Assembly: GCA_036004365.1 (NCBI GenBank)
Contig: DASYRN010000175.1
Location: forward strand, 1-64,000
Length of the DNA: 64,000 nt
Reading direction: 5' to 3'
DNA from: DP-36 sp036004365
GTDB taxonomy: Bacteria > Desulfobacterota > Binatia > UBA9968
Positions 50,015 through 57,605 of this stretch are shown one piece after another. Each line of letters begins with the position of its first letter. The first letter of the stretch is position 1. Below the pieces are notes generated by a model. It was not told the origin of the DNA. It ran no database searches and saw nothing but the letters and a program-made list of their open reading frames with translations. A program made the position numbers and the translations under genes.

Positions 50015-50914
50015 ATGGAAGCGCTAGGATCAAGATCGGTTAAACCATGGAGGGGAACAAGTGGGCCCTTGACTGAGCCTGCTTGGGTCAAATTCCTGCT
50101 GATTGGCACGGCGATTGTTTTCTTGGCCGTGTTCCTGATTCTACCTCTGGTCGTAGTGTTCACCGAGGCTTTCAAGAAGGGGATCGAAGTTTACTTTGCA
50201 TCCATCACTGAATCGGATGCGGCGGCGGCGATTCGCCTCACATTGTTGACGGCGGCGATCGCGATCCCCTTAAACCTGGTTTTTGGTGTCGCTGGGGCGT
50301 GGGCTATCAGCAAATTTGATTTTGCGGGCAAGAGCTTTTTGGTGACCTTGATCGACCTGCCTTTCTCGGTCTCACCGGTGATTTCCGGGCTGATCTATGT
50401 GCTGCTGTTCGGTCTTCAAGGATGGCTGGGTCCCTGGCTCCAGGCGCACGATATCAAAATTATTTTCGCTGTCCCGGGAATTGTCCTGGCGACGATCTTC
50501 GTGACGTTTCCTTTCGTCGCGCGCGAGCTGATACCGCTGATGCAAACGCAGGGAAGCGAGGAGGAGGTTGCCGCAAGGGTCCTGGGAGCGAGCGGCTGGC
50601 AAACCTTCTGGCGCGTGACCTTACCGAACATTAAATGGGCGCTCTTGTACGGCGTCATTCTCTGTAATGCGCGTGCGATGGGAGAATTTGGCGCCGTCTC
50701 CGTGGTTTCTGGACACATTCGCGGGCTTACCAATACGATTCCTCTCCACGTCGAGATACTCTACAACGAGTATAACTCTGCTGGAGCCTTCGCCATGGCT
50801 TCGCTGCTGACTATTCTGACTTTGGTTACTCTGCTCCTTAAATCGCTGATTGATTGGAAGGCGAAAATTCAGTCGCAGCCGGCTGACGAAGTGGCTGACG
50901 GAGAGATCATATGA
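50015..50914 (+). CDS. cysW: sulfate ABC transporter permease CysW
   Basis: The 299-residue second permease subunit begins at the ATG at 50015, directly after cysT. Motifs are FLILPLVVVFTEAFKKGIEV, AIPLNLVFGVAGAWAISKFD, LIDLPFSVSPVISGLIYVLL, the EAA-type loop EEEVAARVLGASGWQTFWRV and NARAMGEFGAVSVVSGHIRG. The C-terminus is cytoplasmic and charged. It overlaps cysA by 4 bp. Confidence 0.95.
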   Translation: MEALGSRSVKPWRGTSGPLTEPAWVKFLLIGTAIVFLAVFLILPLVVVFTEAFKKGIEVYFASITESDAAAAIRLTLLTAAIAIPLNLVFGVAGAWAISKFDFAGKSFLVTLIDLPFSVSPVISGLIYVLLFGLQGWLGPWLQAHDIKIIFAVPGIVLATIFVTFPFVARELIPLMQTQGSEEEVAARVLGASGWQTFWRVTLPNIKWALLYGVILCNARAMGEFGAVSVVSGHIRGLTNTIPLHVEILYNEYNSAGAFAMASLLTILTLVTLLLKSLIDWKAKIQSQPADEVADGEII

Positions 50915-52002
50915 GCATCGAAATTCGAAATATCACGAAGACGTTTGGAAATTTTGTTGCGCTCAAAAACGTCAACTTCAAGGTCGAAACCGGAGAGCTG
51001 GTTGCACTGCTCGGGCCTTCAGGCTCGGGTAAAACGACACTGCTGCGGATCATTGCGGGCATCGAAGTTCCAGATGAAAACGGCGGCACAGTTCTCATCC
51101 ACGACGAGGATACAACCGACACAAGCTTCCGCGACAGGAAGGTCGGCTTTGTGTTTCAACACTATGCACTCTTTCGCCACATGACCATCTTCGAGAATGT
51201 TGCCTTTGGTCTCAGAGTGCGTCCTCGCAAGTTTCGTCTTTCGGGGCAAGAAATTGAAAAGAAAGTTTTGGAGTTGCTTAAGCTCGTTCAATTGGACTGG
51301 CTCGGCGATCGCTATCCTTCACAGCTTTCCGGCGGGCAACGTCAGCGTGTCGCCCTCGCGCGCGCGTTGGCGGTCGAGCCCAACGTACTTCTACTGGATG
51401 AACCGTTCGGCTCGCTGGACGCCAAGGTTCGGAAAGAGCTGCGCCGTTGGCTCAGGCGATTCCACGATGAGCTCAAAATTACCAGTGTCTTCGTCACGCA
51501 TGATCAAGAAGAGGCCTTAGAGGTCGCGGACCGCGTCGTTCTGATGAACGAAAGCCGCGTGGAGCAGGTGGGCACGCCAGCCGAAGTGTATCATCACCCG
51601 GCCAATGCATTTGTTTACAACTTTCTCGGTAACGTGAACCTGTTCCATGGACGCGTGGAGGAAGGCAAGGTTTATCTAGGCGATATGCCGATCGATCTGC
51701 CATCCGAAGCAGCGAATGACGCGAAAACGGCGCTCGTGTTTGTGCGCCCCCATTTGCTGGAAATCGAGCTTCAACCCAACGGCGCCGATTACTTTCCTGC
51801 CAAGGTGGAGCACATCAACGCGGCAGGTCCTGTGGTCAAGGTCGATCTCGTGACCGAGTGGGGAGATCCAGTCCATGTCGAGCTGCCGCATGATCGGTAC
51901 CGGGTGCTGGGGTTGAAAAGGGATGACAGGGTGTTCGTCATACCTAAGGAGAGAAAGGTATTTACTGATCAGCCAAGAGGATTCAATGAATCAACAGATT
52001 AA
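50911..52002 (+). CDS. cysA: sulfate ABC transporter ATP-binding protein CysA
   Basis: The 363-residue ATPase has Walker A in LLGPSGSGKTTLLRIIAGIE, Q-loop in VGFVFQHYALFRHMTIFENV, signature PSQLSGGQRQRVALARALAV, Walker B in LLLDEPFGSLDAKVRKELRR and the switch H in FVTHDQEEALEVADRV. A C-terminal TOBE-like regulatory domain (about residues 235-355) follows. ATGA overlap with cysW indicates coupling. It completes the sulfate/thiosulfate importer. Confidence 0.96.
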   Translation: MSIEIRNITKTFGNFVALKNVNFKVETGELVALLGPSGSGKTTLLRIIAGIEVPDENGGTVLIHDEDTTDTSFRDRKVGFVFQHYALFRHMTIFENVAFGLRVRPRKFRLSGQEIEKKVLELLKLVQLDWLGDRYPSQLSGGQRQRVALARALAVEPNVLLLDEPFGSLDAKVRKELRRWLRRFHDELKITSVFVTHDQEEALEVADRVVLMNESRVEQVGTPAEVYHHPANAFVYNFLGNVNLFHGRVEEGKVYLGDMPIDLPSEAANDAKTALVFVRPHLLEIELQPNGADYFPAKVEHINAAGPVVKVDLVTEWGDPVHVELPHDRYRVLGLKRDDRVFVIPKERKVFTDQPRGFNESTD

Positions 52003-52123
52003 CGCTAGCCAAGTCAATGCGGGGCATTACGTCTGCGCGCTGAAGGCTCGATACGGCCAACCTTTCGATGACGCGGAGAGCAGGAGCAAGCACTGGGGAG
52101 AATGCTTCATCTCCCTCGCCTGA
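51986..52123 (+). CDS. putative small protein overlapping the cysA 3' end
   Basis: A 45-codon frame starts at the ATG at 51986, 17 bp inside cysA, preceded by AAGAGG. Its product begins MNQQINASQVNAGHYVCALK and includes ARYGQPFDDAESRSKHWGE and CFISLA. Position, ribosome binding site and composition make it credible as the last cistron of the sulfate operon, but no family is recognised. It could equally be chance. Confidence 0.4.
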   Translation: MNQQINASQVNAGHYVCALKARYGQPFDDAESRSKHWGECFISLA

Positions 52124-52194
52124 GTTCAAACTAAATAGTCGGCCGGCCATTGGAACGTGGAAATGAGTCGCATCTCAGAGGCAGGTCCATCGCG

Positions 52195-52368
52195 TCAGTG
52201 CCGCTTGAAGTACTGAATGGCTCTTTCGTGCTTCTCGGCGGCCTCACGTGTCTTGAACGTTCCGAGATTTCTTCGTTTGCCCGTCTTCGGGTTTTTCTTT
52301 CGGGAGTACAAGCGGTACTCCCTGGAATTACTAGGAAGATCTCCCCACCGGGCGATTCTAATATTCAA
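52195..52368 (-). CDS. small basic protein, copy 1 of a duplicated gene
   Basis: The minus strand encodes up to 57 residues ending with YRLYSRKKNPKTGKRRNLGT followed by FKTREAAEKHERAIQYFKRH. This is almost the same as copy 2 at 54403. The core is lysine and arginine rich with an amphipathic helix and resembles small conserved proteins of unknown function, perhaps nucleic-acid binding. There is no ATG; a TTG at 52368 would be the start, and the first 15 residues do not match copy 2. It may be a decayed copy. Confidence 0.6.
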   Translation of the reverse strand: MNIRIARWGDLPSNSREYRLYSRKKNPKTGKRRNLGTFKTREAAEKHERAIQYFKRH

Positions 52369-52413
52369 CCTTGATATAGTCGCTCTCAAGCCCCTATTTC
52401 CCCCTCCTCCAAG

Positions 52414-52441
52414 TTGACATAAGTGTACTTTATTGGATACG
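52414..52441 (+). promoter_or_regulatory. promoter resembling that of the Rrf2 gene
   Basis: TTGACA (52414-52419) and GATACG (52436-52441) are spaced by 16 bp, with spacer word AAGTGTACTTTATTG. The element AAGTTGACA..AAGTG..CTTTATT.GATA is shared with 47349-47378. It points toward the DHH-like/CPBP gene 172 bp downstream. Confidence 0.5.
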
Positions 52442-52545
52442 CTTTGCACCAATTCGTGATCTCGGGATCGCTTTACTCCCTCTAACTGGTTTTTTCCCCT
52501 GAGCGCGAGCTGGCAGGTGGCCACTGGCACAATTTCCCAGTTCCC

Positions 52546-52574
52546 AGTGAACATTGCCGCAAAAGGAACTTCCT
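52546..52574. repeat. degenerate ~30-bp repeat, copy A
   Basis: AGTGAACATTGCCGC followed by AAAAGGAACTTCCT. It aligns with copy B at 54601 and copy C at 57579. It lies just before the DHH-like/CPBP gene. Confidence 0.45.
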
Positions 52575-52613
52575 CGTTATGGAGACCCTTATAGTAGCGG
52601 CAACTGGACGCAG

Positions 52614-54383
52614 ATGACCGAGAAGAACTCGGAAAAAACAGAGCCTGCTGCCTCGGAGCTTCCCGATCGCTACTCGATCCGGACCAAAGGCGAAGAGCGC
52701 GAACTAGTTTGCAGCGAGTCACCCAACATGGGTGTGCGCGTCGAGCGGGGCATGACGATGCCCGCCGGAAACGCCGGCAAAGCGCCGCCGGGGACCATTT
52801 ATCTTGACGGAGCGGCCGAAGGGGGACCTTTTCTCGATGTCGAAAACGCTGTCTTCAACTTGGACCACCACGAGGGCTGCGTACGGTCTTTCACGCTCGC
52901 TACTTGCGAGCAGGCTATAGTACTAATCCGCAAGGGGCTGGATCTCCAGGCAAGAGATTGGACCATCTACTCCAACGACCCCGACCTCGATACCGTTCTA
53001 GCCATATGGGTGCTGCTCAACCATATGCGCTTGAACGACGCGGACCCGGAAATTCGCCGGAAGCTAATGCCTCTTGTGCGCCTTGAGGGCACGATCGACG
53101 CTCACGGACTGGAGATGCAGGAACTTTGCGGCTTCCCCCCGGAGCTCCAGGAATCGGTCTTGGATGAGTTGGAACAGCTACGAAGCAAGGAAGTCGCCCT
53201 GAAGAAAGAGGGGAAATGGCAAGAGATCGACTTCCTGGAATACACGGCCGAAGTCTTGGGTGTCATCGACGCGATGATCTATTCCTCGCGTCACTTCGAA
53301 GGGGTGCTCGAAGTCGAGGAACTGGCACGCGCTGAGATCGGCGAGAACGAGCTGGCGATAGTCTGTCGGGCCGAGACGGGGATCTATGAAGTGGAACGGC
53401 ATCTCCGCCGCCTCCACGGCAAGCGGTTGGGGCTCATCATCCTGCAAAAGAATTCGAGCAGCTACACCTTGCGCCAAGTCGACGCGTTCCTGCCTGCCAC
53501 ACTTGAGAATGCTTACGAGCGGCTCAACCTGATCGATCCGGCTGTGGGACACCGGCGCTCCGGCAACCGATGGGGCGGTTCAGGGGAAATCGGAGGTTCG
53601 CCGCGGGCCACGGGAACGGCGCTGACGCCGCAGCAGATCGCCGATGCCGTCGCCTGGGCGTATCGGAGGCCGACGACGGCGCAGCGCATGGTTGCCATGG
53701 CAGTCGCGCTGCTGGAAACCACTGCCGTCATGGTTGCCTCCTTGATGATTACTTACTTCCGCGGATGGCTTGACGATCCGGGCGGGTCGATCGAGGGTTA
53801 CTTCCGGAGTCAGGCAGCGAGCTACGCCGCCGTGCTAAGCGGGCTCAGCGTGGTCCTCGTCCTTGTCGCTCTGAAACGCGGGCCGAAGCTTTTCGGCTTC
53901 TGCATGCCGGTCGGATTAGATTGGCTGGTTTTGCTCCCCGGAGCGCTGCTGGGAGGAATGGCCGGAGGCGCATGGATCTTTGCAGCTCCACTCACGACCG
54001 CTAGGGATTTACTATCGCCACACTGGACCAACCTGGCCATCGCTCTCAGCTTTCCGGTCGCGGCTGAAGTGCTATTCCGAGGGCTGGCACATGGAATCCT
54101 CGCGCAGCGCTTCGCCACCCAGCATGCGGGTGGCCCGTGGCTTCTCTCCTGGCCGGTCTTCATCTCGAGCATGCTCTATGCTCTCTGGTCTATCCTTCCG
54201 TTCCTTCCCTTTTTCTCCCGCGGTCTGGTTTGGACCTACGTTGGCGCTCTTTTGTTTGGAGTCAGCTCCGGGATGGCACGCGAGCGTTCGGAAAGCCTGC
54301 TGCCTTGCCTGATCTTGCACTGGTCCTGCCTGTTGATGCTTATGCTGCTGTCATCTTATTCCTTTCCCGTCCTGACTGATTAG
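52614..54383 (+). CDS. DHH-like domain fused to a degenerate CPBP membrane domain
   Basis: The 589-residue protein (ATG 52614; an in-frame TTG at 52554 is possible) has two parts. Residues ~1-350 are soluble, with GTIYLDGAAEGGPF, VFNLDHHEGCVRSF (DHH at 84-86), IYSNDPDLDTVLAIWVLLNH and a glycine-rich GGSGEIGGSPRATGTALTP near 320-340, recalling a DHH/DHHA1-type phosphoesterase layout. Residues ~360-589 have about seven helices and look like the CPBP (Rce1/CAAX protease) fold, with AAEVLFRGLAHGILAQRF (E485, R489) and LILHWSCL (H569). The first Glu of EExxxR, the His of FxxxH and the Asn of HxxxN are not evident, so proteolysis is doubtful. Function is unknown; coupling of nucleotide cleavage or sensing to the membrane is speculation. 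Confidence 0.75.
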   Translation: MTEKNSEKTEPAASELPDRYSIRTKGEERELVCSESPNMGVRVERGMTMPAGNAGKAPPGTIYLDGAAEGGPFLDVENAVFNLDHHEGCVRSFTLATCEQAIVLIRKGLDLQARDWTIYSNDPDLDTVLAIWVLLNHMRLNDADPEIRRKLMPLVRLEGTIDAHGLEMQELCGFPPELQESVLDELEQLRSKEVALKKEGKWQEIDFLEYTAEVLGVIDAMIYSSRHFEGVLEVEELARAEIGENELAIVCRAETGIYEVERHLRRLHGKRLGLIILQKNSSSYTLRQVDAFLPATLENAYERLNLIDPAVGHRRSGNRWGGSGEIGGSPRATGTALTPQQIADAVAWAYRRPTTAQRMVAMAVALLETTAVMVASLMITYFRGWLDDPGGSIEGYFRSQAASYAAVLSGLSVVLVLVALKRGPKLFGFCMPVGLDWLVLLPGALLGGMAGGAWIFAAPLTTARDLLSPHWTNLAIALSFPVAAEVLFRGLAHGILAQRFATQHAGGPWLLSWPVFISSMLYALWSILPFLPFFSRGLVWTYVGALLFGVSSGMARERSESLLPCLILHWSCLLMLMLLSSYSFPVLTD

Positions 54384-54402
54384 TAACGGCTGCAGTGGGT
54401 GA

Positions 54403-54552
54403 TTAATGCCGCTTGAAGTACTGGATGGCTCTTTCGTGCTTCTCGGCAGCTTGGCGTGACTTAAATGTGCCGAGATTCTTTCGTTTTCCAGTCTTGGGAT
54501 TCTTCTTTCGCGAGTATAAGCGGTACTCGCCTGATTTGAGTTTTCGAATCAT
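54403..54552 (-). CDS. small basic protein, copy 2 of a duplicated gene
   Basis: The minus strand encodes 49 residues from an ATG at 54552: MIRKLKSGEYRLYSRKKNPK then TGKRKNLGTFKSRQAAEKHE and RAIQYFKRH. It matches copy 1 at 52195 over the last 42 residues with about four differences. It has a proper start codon and a complete frame, so it is likely the functional version. The fold may be a short beta hairpin plus helix suited to nucleic acid binding, but this is inference. Confidence 0.7.
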   Translation of the reverse strand: MIRKLKSGEYRLYSRKKNPKTGKRKNLGTFKSRQAAEKHERAIQYFKRH

Positions 54553-54600
54553 AATGGAATTCTCTTCTGTTTATCGAATTCTGCTCATTTCTAAGTTTTG

Positions 54601-54628
54601 AGTGGCCATGCCTCAAAAGGAACCTCCT
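54601..54628. repeat. degenerate ~30-bp repeat, copy B
   Basis: AGTGGCCATGCCTC followed by AAAAGGAACCTCCT, matching copy A (52546) and copy C (57579). It lies between the small basic gene and the M16 peptidase gene. Confidence 0.45.
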
Positions 54629-54680
54629 ATCGTTCGCGCTTCCCTTGACCAAGCTCTCCCAGAGACCTACCATTCCCTCT

Positions 54681-57530
54681 ATGCCTCTTATTAGGGCTTG
54701 GCTCGTAGCCTTAGCGGTTGCAATTAGTTTGGTGGGCGCACGGGGTACGGCGGATGTCGCCGAGCCTCTGCCCAAAGACCCTGCGCTCGTCACGGGCACG
54801 CTCGATAACGGTCTCACCTATGTCTTCCGCAAGCATGGGACCCCCGCGGGTCGCGTAAGCATCTGGCTTCACGTCGGGTCGGGCTCGCTGAACGAGACCG
54901 AGGATAGCCGCGGCATCGCGCACTACCTTGAGCACATGGCCTTCAACGGCTCGACCCATTTCCCGCCCGGCTCCCTGGTGCCCTTCTTCCAGTCACTGGG
55001 GCTGGCCTTCGGGCGCGACCAGAATGCCTTCACGAGTTTTGACCAGACGACTTATCTGCTGGCCCTGCCCGACGCCAAGCCAGAGACAATCGACAAGGGA
55101 ATGCTCTACCTGTCCGACGTGGCGATGCGCTTGAGTCTCCTTCCTGTTGAGATCGAGAACGAGCGACAAATCATTCTCGAAGAAAGGCGCTCACGGGCCG
55201 GCGCGCAGCAGCGCGTGCGCGAATACATCTATGAGCGGCTGGCCCCGGAATCGACGTTCGGCCGGCGGCTTCCCATAGGGACCGAACAGACGATCCGTTC
55301 TGTCACGCCCACAGATTTCCAGGAATACTATACGCGCTGGTACGTCCCGAGCAACATGATCGTGATCGTGGTGGGCGACTGCGAGGCTAACGTGATCAGC
55401 GCCTCTATTCAGAAACACTTTGCGGCTGGCACCAACGTCCCGCGCCCGGCCGAACGCGACGTGGGTGTCAAATTTCAGACTACGACACGGGCGATCGTTG
55501 CCACGGACCCCGAGCTGACCCACGCGGATGTCTCGATCGTGCGGATCGAGCCACCCCGTGCGCCGACGACGACCGTGGAAGCGCACCGGCGCGATCTGGC
55601 GGAGTCGATCGGCATCTGGGCGTTCAATCGGAGGATCAGCGCGCAGCTTGCAGAGGGGAAGGCACCGTTTCTCCAGTCCAGCGTCTCGGTGCGCCAGGAG
55701 GCGAGAGCGATCCGGCTGATCACGGCCCAGGCCTCGGGCAAGCCCGGCGAATGGCGTAGGATGCTGGCGGACCTTGGGATCAACCTTCAGAGAGCGCGCC
55801 TCCACGGGTTCAGCGAGCGCGAGGTTCAGGATGCGCGTGCGTCGCTGATATCTCAGGCAGAAGAGGCGACGCAGCGCGAGGCGACGCTCCCCGCCCGCGC
55901 GATCCTCCGCCAAATCAACGGGGCGGTGGCGCGTCGCGAACCGATAGTCTCCGCGGCGCAACGCTTGGAGCTACTCAAGCGTCTTCTACCCGGAATCACG
56001 CCAACGGAAGTCTCCCAGCTCTTTGCAGCCAACTTCGACTTGACCAACGTCACCTTCATCGCGGAGCTCCCGTCCGGGGGTGACGTCCCCAGCGAGAACG
56101 ACTTGATGAGTCTCGGCCGCTCGGCGCTGAACGTGAAGCCCGAGAGGGAGGCCGAGGTTGCGCGCGCCGACTCCCTGCTCGAGAGGCTTCCCGCCGGGGG
56201 AAAGATCGTGGAGAGCATGGAGCATGCCGCGAGCGGCGTCTTGTCAGGATGGTTGGATAACGGCGTGCGGTTCCACTATCGTTTCATGGCTGAGCGCAAC
56301 CACGAGGCGACTATTATCATTACGCTCGCCGGCGGGCAGATCCAGGAGACGGCGGCGAGCCGCGGAATCACCGAGGCGGCGGCGCTGGGTTGGAGCCGCC
56401 CGGCCACTAGCAAGCTCTCCAGCATCCAGATCCGCGATTTAATGACGGGGAGAAAAGTAGGGGTAAGCGGCAGAGCCGATCAAGACAAGCTAACCCTCAC
56501 GGTCTCGGGAAATTCCGGCGAGTTAGAGGTTGGTCTTCAGCTCGCGTACCTCCTGTTGAGCGATCCCGTCATCGAGCCTGCGGCGTTTGAGCAATGGAAG
56601 GAGACAGAAGCGCAGAGAATCGCCTCCAGAAAAGTGCAGCCGGCTGGCGCGCTGAGCGAAGCCGTGGCCGCTGCGTTTTATCCGAAAGATGAGCCCCGCA
56701 TCAGGCCGCTGGAGGTCGAGCAGCTGCGCAAGATGAGACTCGATGCCGCTCAGGCATGGCTGAAGAAGATCATAGCCGAGGCGCCCATCGAAGTGGCCGT
56801 GGTGGGCGATGTGACTCAATCAGCGGCGCTGGGCCTGGTCGAGCGGTACCTCGGGTCGCTTCCGGTGCGTGAGCGCATCGGCAACAAGACGCTCACCGAT
56901 CTGCGCAAGATCACGAGGAGCGCTGGACCCATCAGCGTTGAGCGGAAGATCAACATCAGGACGCGACAAGCGCTCGTCATGGACGGATTCTTCGGCACTG
57001 ATATCCAGAATATCCCCGATTCGCGCCTACTGACGATGGCGGCGCGCGTGCTGTCCACGCGCATGAACGCGGTCATCCGGGAGGAAAAGCAACTGGTGTA
57101 CAGCGTGAGCGCGTCGTCGCAGCCAGCGAGCGCCTATCCAGGCTTTGGGCTCTTCGTTGCCCGAGCGCCGACAGATCCAGCCAAAGCGGAGGCGCTCGCG
57201 ACGGCGCTGAACGAGATGTACGCCGTCTTTGCGAAGGATGGCCCGAGCGAGGATGAGATGGCTGTCGCCAAGAAGCAGATCGCGAATTTGCTCGACGAGA
57301 CGATGAAAGAGCCGGACTTCTGGCTGAGCCGCCTCTCGGTCCTTGACTACCGAGGGCTCTCCCTGACCGACCTGACAGAGGCCCCTGCAGCGTACCAGCA
57401 GTATACCGCTCGGGAAGTGCGGCAAGCCTTTGCCCGCTATTACAAGCCCGAGTCCCGCTTCCGCTTCGTGATCACGCCGCTCGACGCAGGACCCGGCCAG
57501 ACCAAGGCCGAAAAAAGCCCAGGCGATTAA
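54681..57530 (+). CDS. M16 (pitrilysin/insulinase) zinc metallopeptidase, exported
   Basis: The 949-residue protein starts at the ATG at 54681 with a signal peptide (AWLVALAVAISLVGARG). The first M16 domain has the inverted zinc motif HYLEH (H81, E84, H85) in GIAHYLEHMAFNGSTHFPPG and the distal glutamate in EIENERQIILEERRSRAG. Further M16-type domains follow (WYVPSNMIVIVVGDC, then a second half including IREEKQLVYSVSASSQPASA), as in PqqL-like enzymes of about 930 residues. It probably degrades peptides in the periplasm. Its neighbours give no pathway. Confidence 0.92.
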   Translation: MPLIRAWLVALAVAISLVGARGTADVAEPLPKDPALVTGTLDNGLTYVFRKHGTPAGRVSIWLHVGSGSLNETEDSRGIAHYLEHMAFNGSTHFPPGSLVPFFQSLGLAFGRDQNAFTSFDQTTYLLALPDAKPETIDKGMLYLSDVAMRLSLLPVEIENERQIILEERRSRAGAQQRVREYIYERLAPESTFGRRLPIGTEQTIRSVTPTDFQEYYTRWYVPSNMIVIVVGDCEANVISASIQKHFAAGTNVPRPAERDVGVKFQTTTRAIVATDPELTHADVSIVRIEPPRAPTTTVEAHRRDLAESIGIWAFNRRISAQLAEGKAPFLQSSVSVRQEARAIRLITAQASGKPGEWRRMLADLGINLQRARLHGFSEREVQDARASLISQAEEATQREATLPARAILRQINGAVARREPIVSAAQRLELLKRLLPGITPTEVSQLFAANFDLTNVTFIAELPSGGDVPSENDLMSLGRSALNVKPEREAEVARADSLLERLPAGGKIVESMEHAASGVLSGWLDNGVRFHYRFMAERNHEATIIITLAGGQIQETAASRGITEAAALGWSRPATSKLSSIQIRDLMTGRKVGVSGRADQDKLTLTVSGNSGELEVGLQLAYLLLSDPVIEPAAFEQWKETEAQRIASRKVQPAGALSEAVAAAFYPKDEPRIRPLEVEQLRKMRLDAAQAWLKKIIAEAPIEVAVVGDVTQSAALGLVERYLGSLPVRERIGNKTLTDLRKITRSAGPISVERKINIRTRQALVMDGFFGTDIQNIPDSRLLTMAARVLSTRMNAVIREEKQLVYSVSASSQPASAYPGFGLFVARAPTDPAKAEALATALNEMYAVFAKDGPSEDEMAVAKKQIANLLDETMKEPDFWLSRLSVLDYRGLSLTDLTEAPAAYQQYTAREVRQAFARYYKPESRFRFVITPLDAGPGQTKAEKSPGD

Positions 57531-57578
57531 AAAATCCTTCAAGCTTTATGAGGCTGGTGAGCAAACCTTCAACTTTTC

Positions 57579-57605
57579 AGTGACTATGCCTCAAAGAAGT
57601 TCCCT
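57579..57605. repeat. degenerate ~30-bp repeat, copy C
   Basis: AGTGACTATGCCTC followed by AAAGAAGTTCCCT, matching copies A and B with several changes. It lies at the convergent end of the M16 peptidase and amidohydrolase genes and overlaps the amidohydrolase stop region. Confidence 0.4.

Noticed and set aside
52399..52722. Minus-strand extension of the small basic gene to 175 residues
   Set aside because: Only the C-terminal ~45 residues match the second copy; the upstream part is antisense to the DHH-like/CPBP gene start and its promoter.
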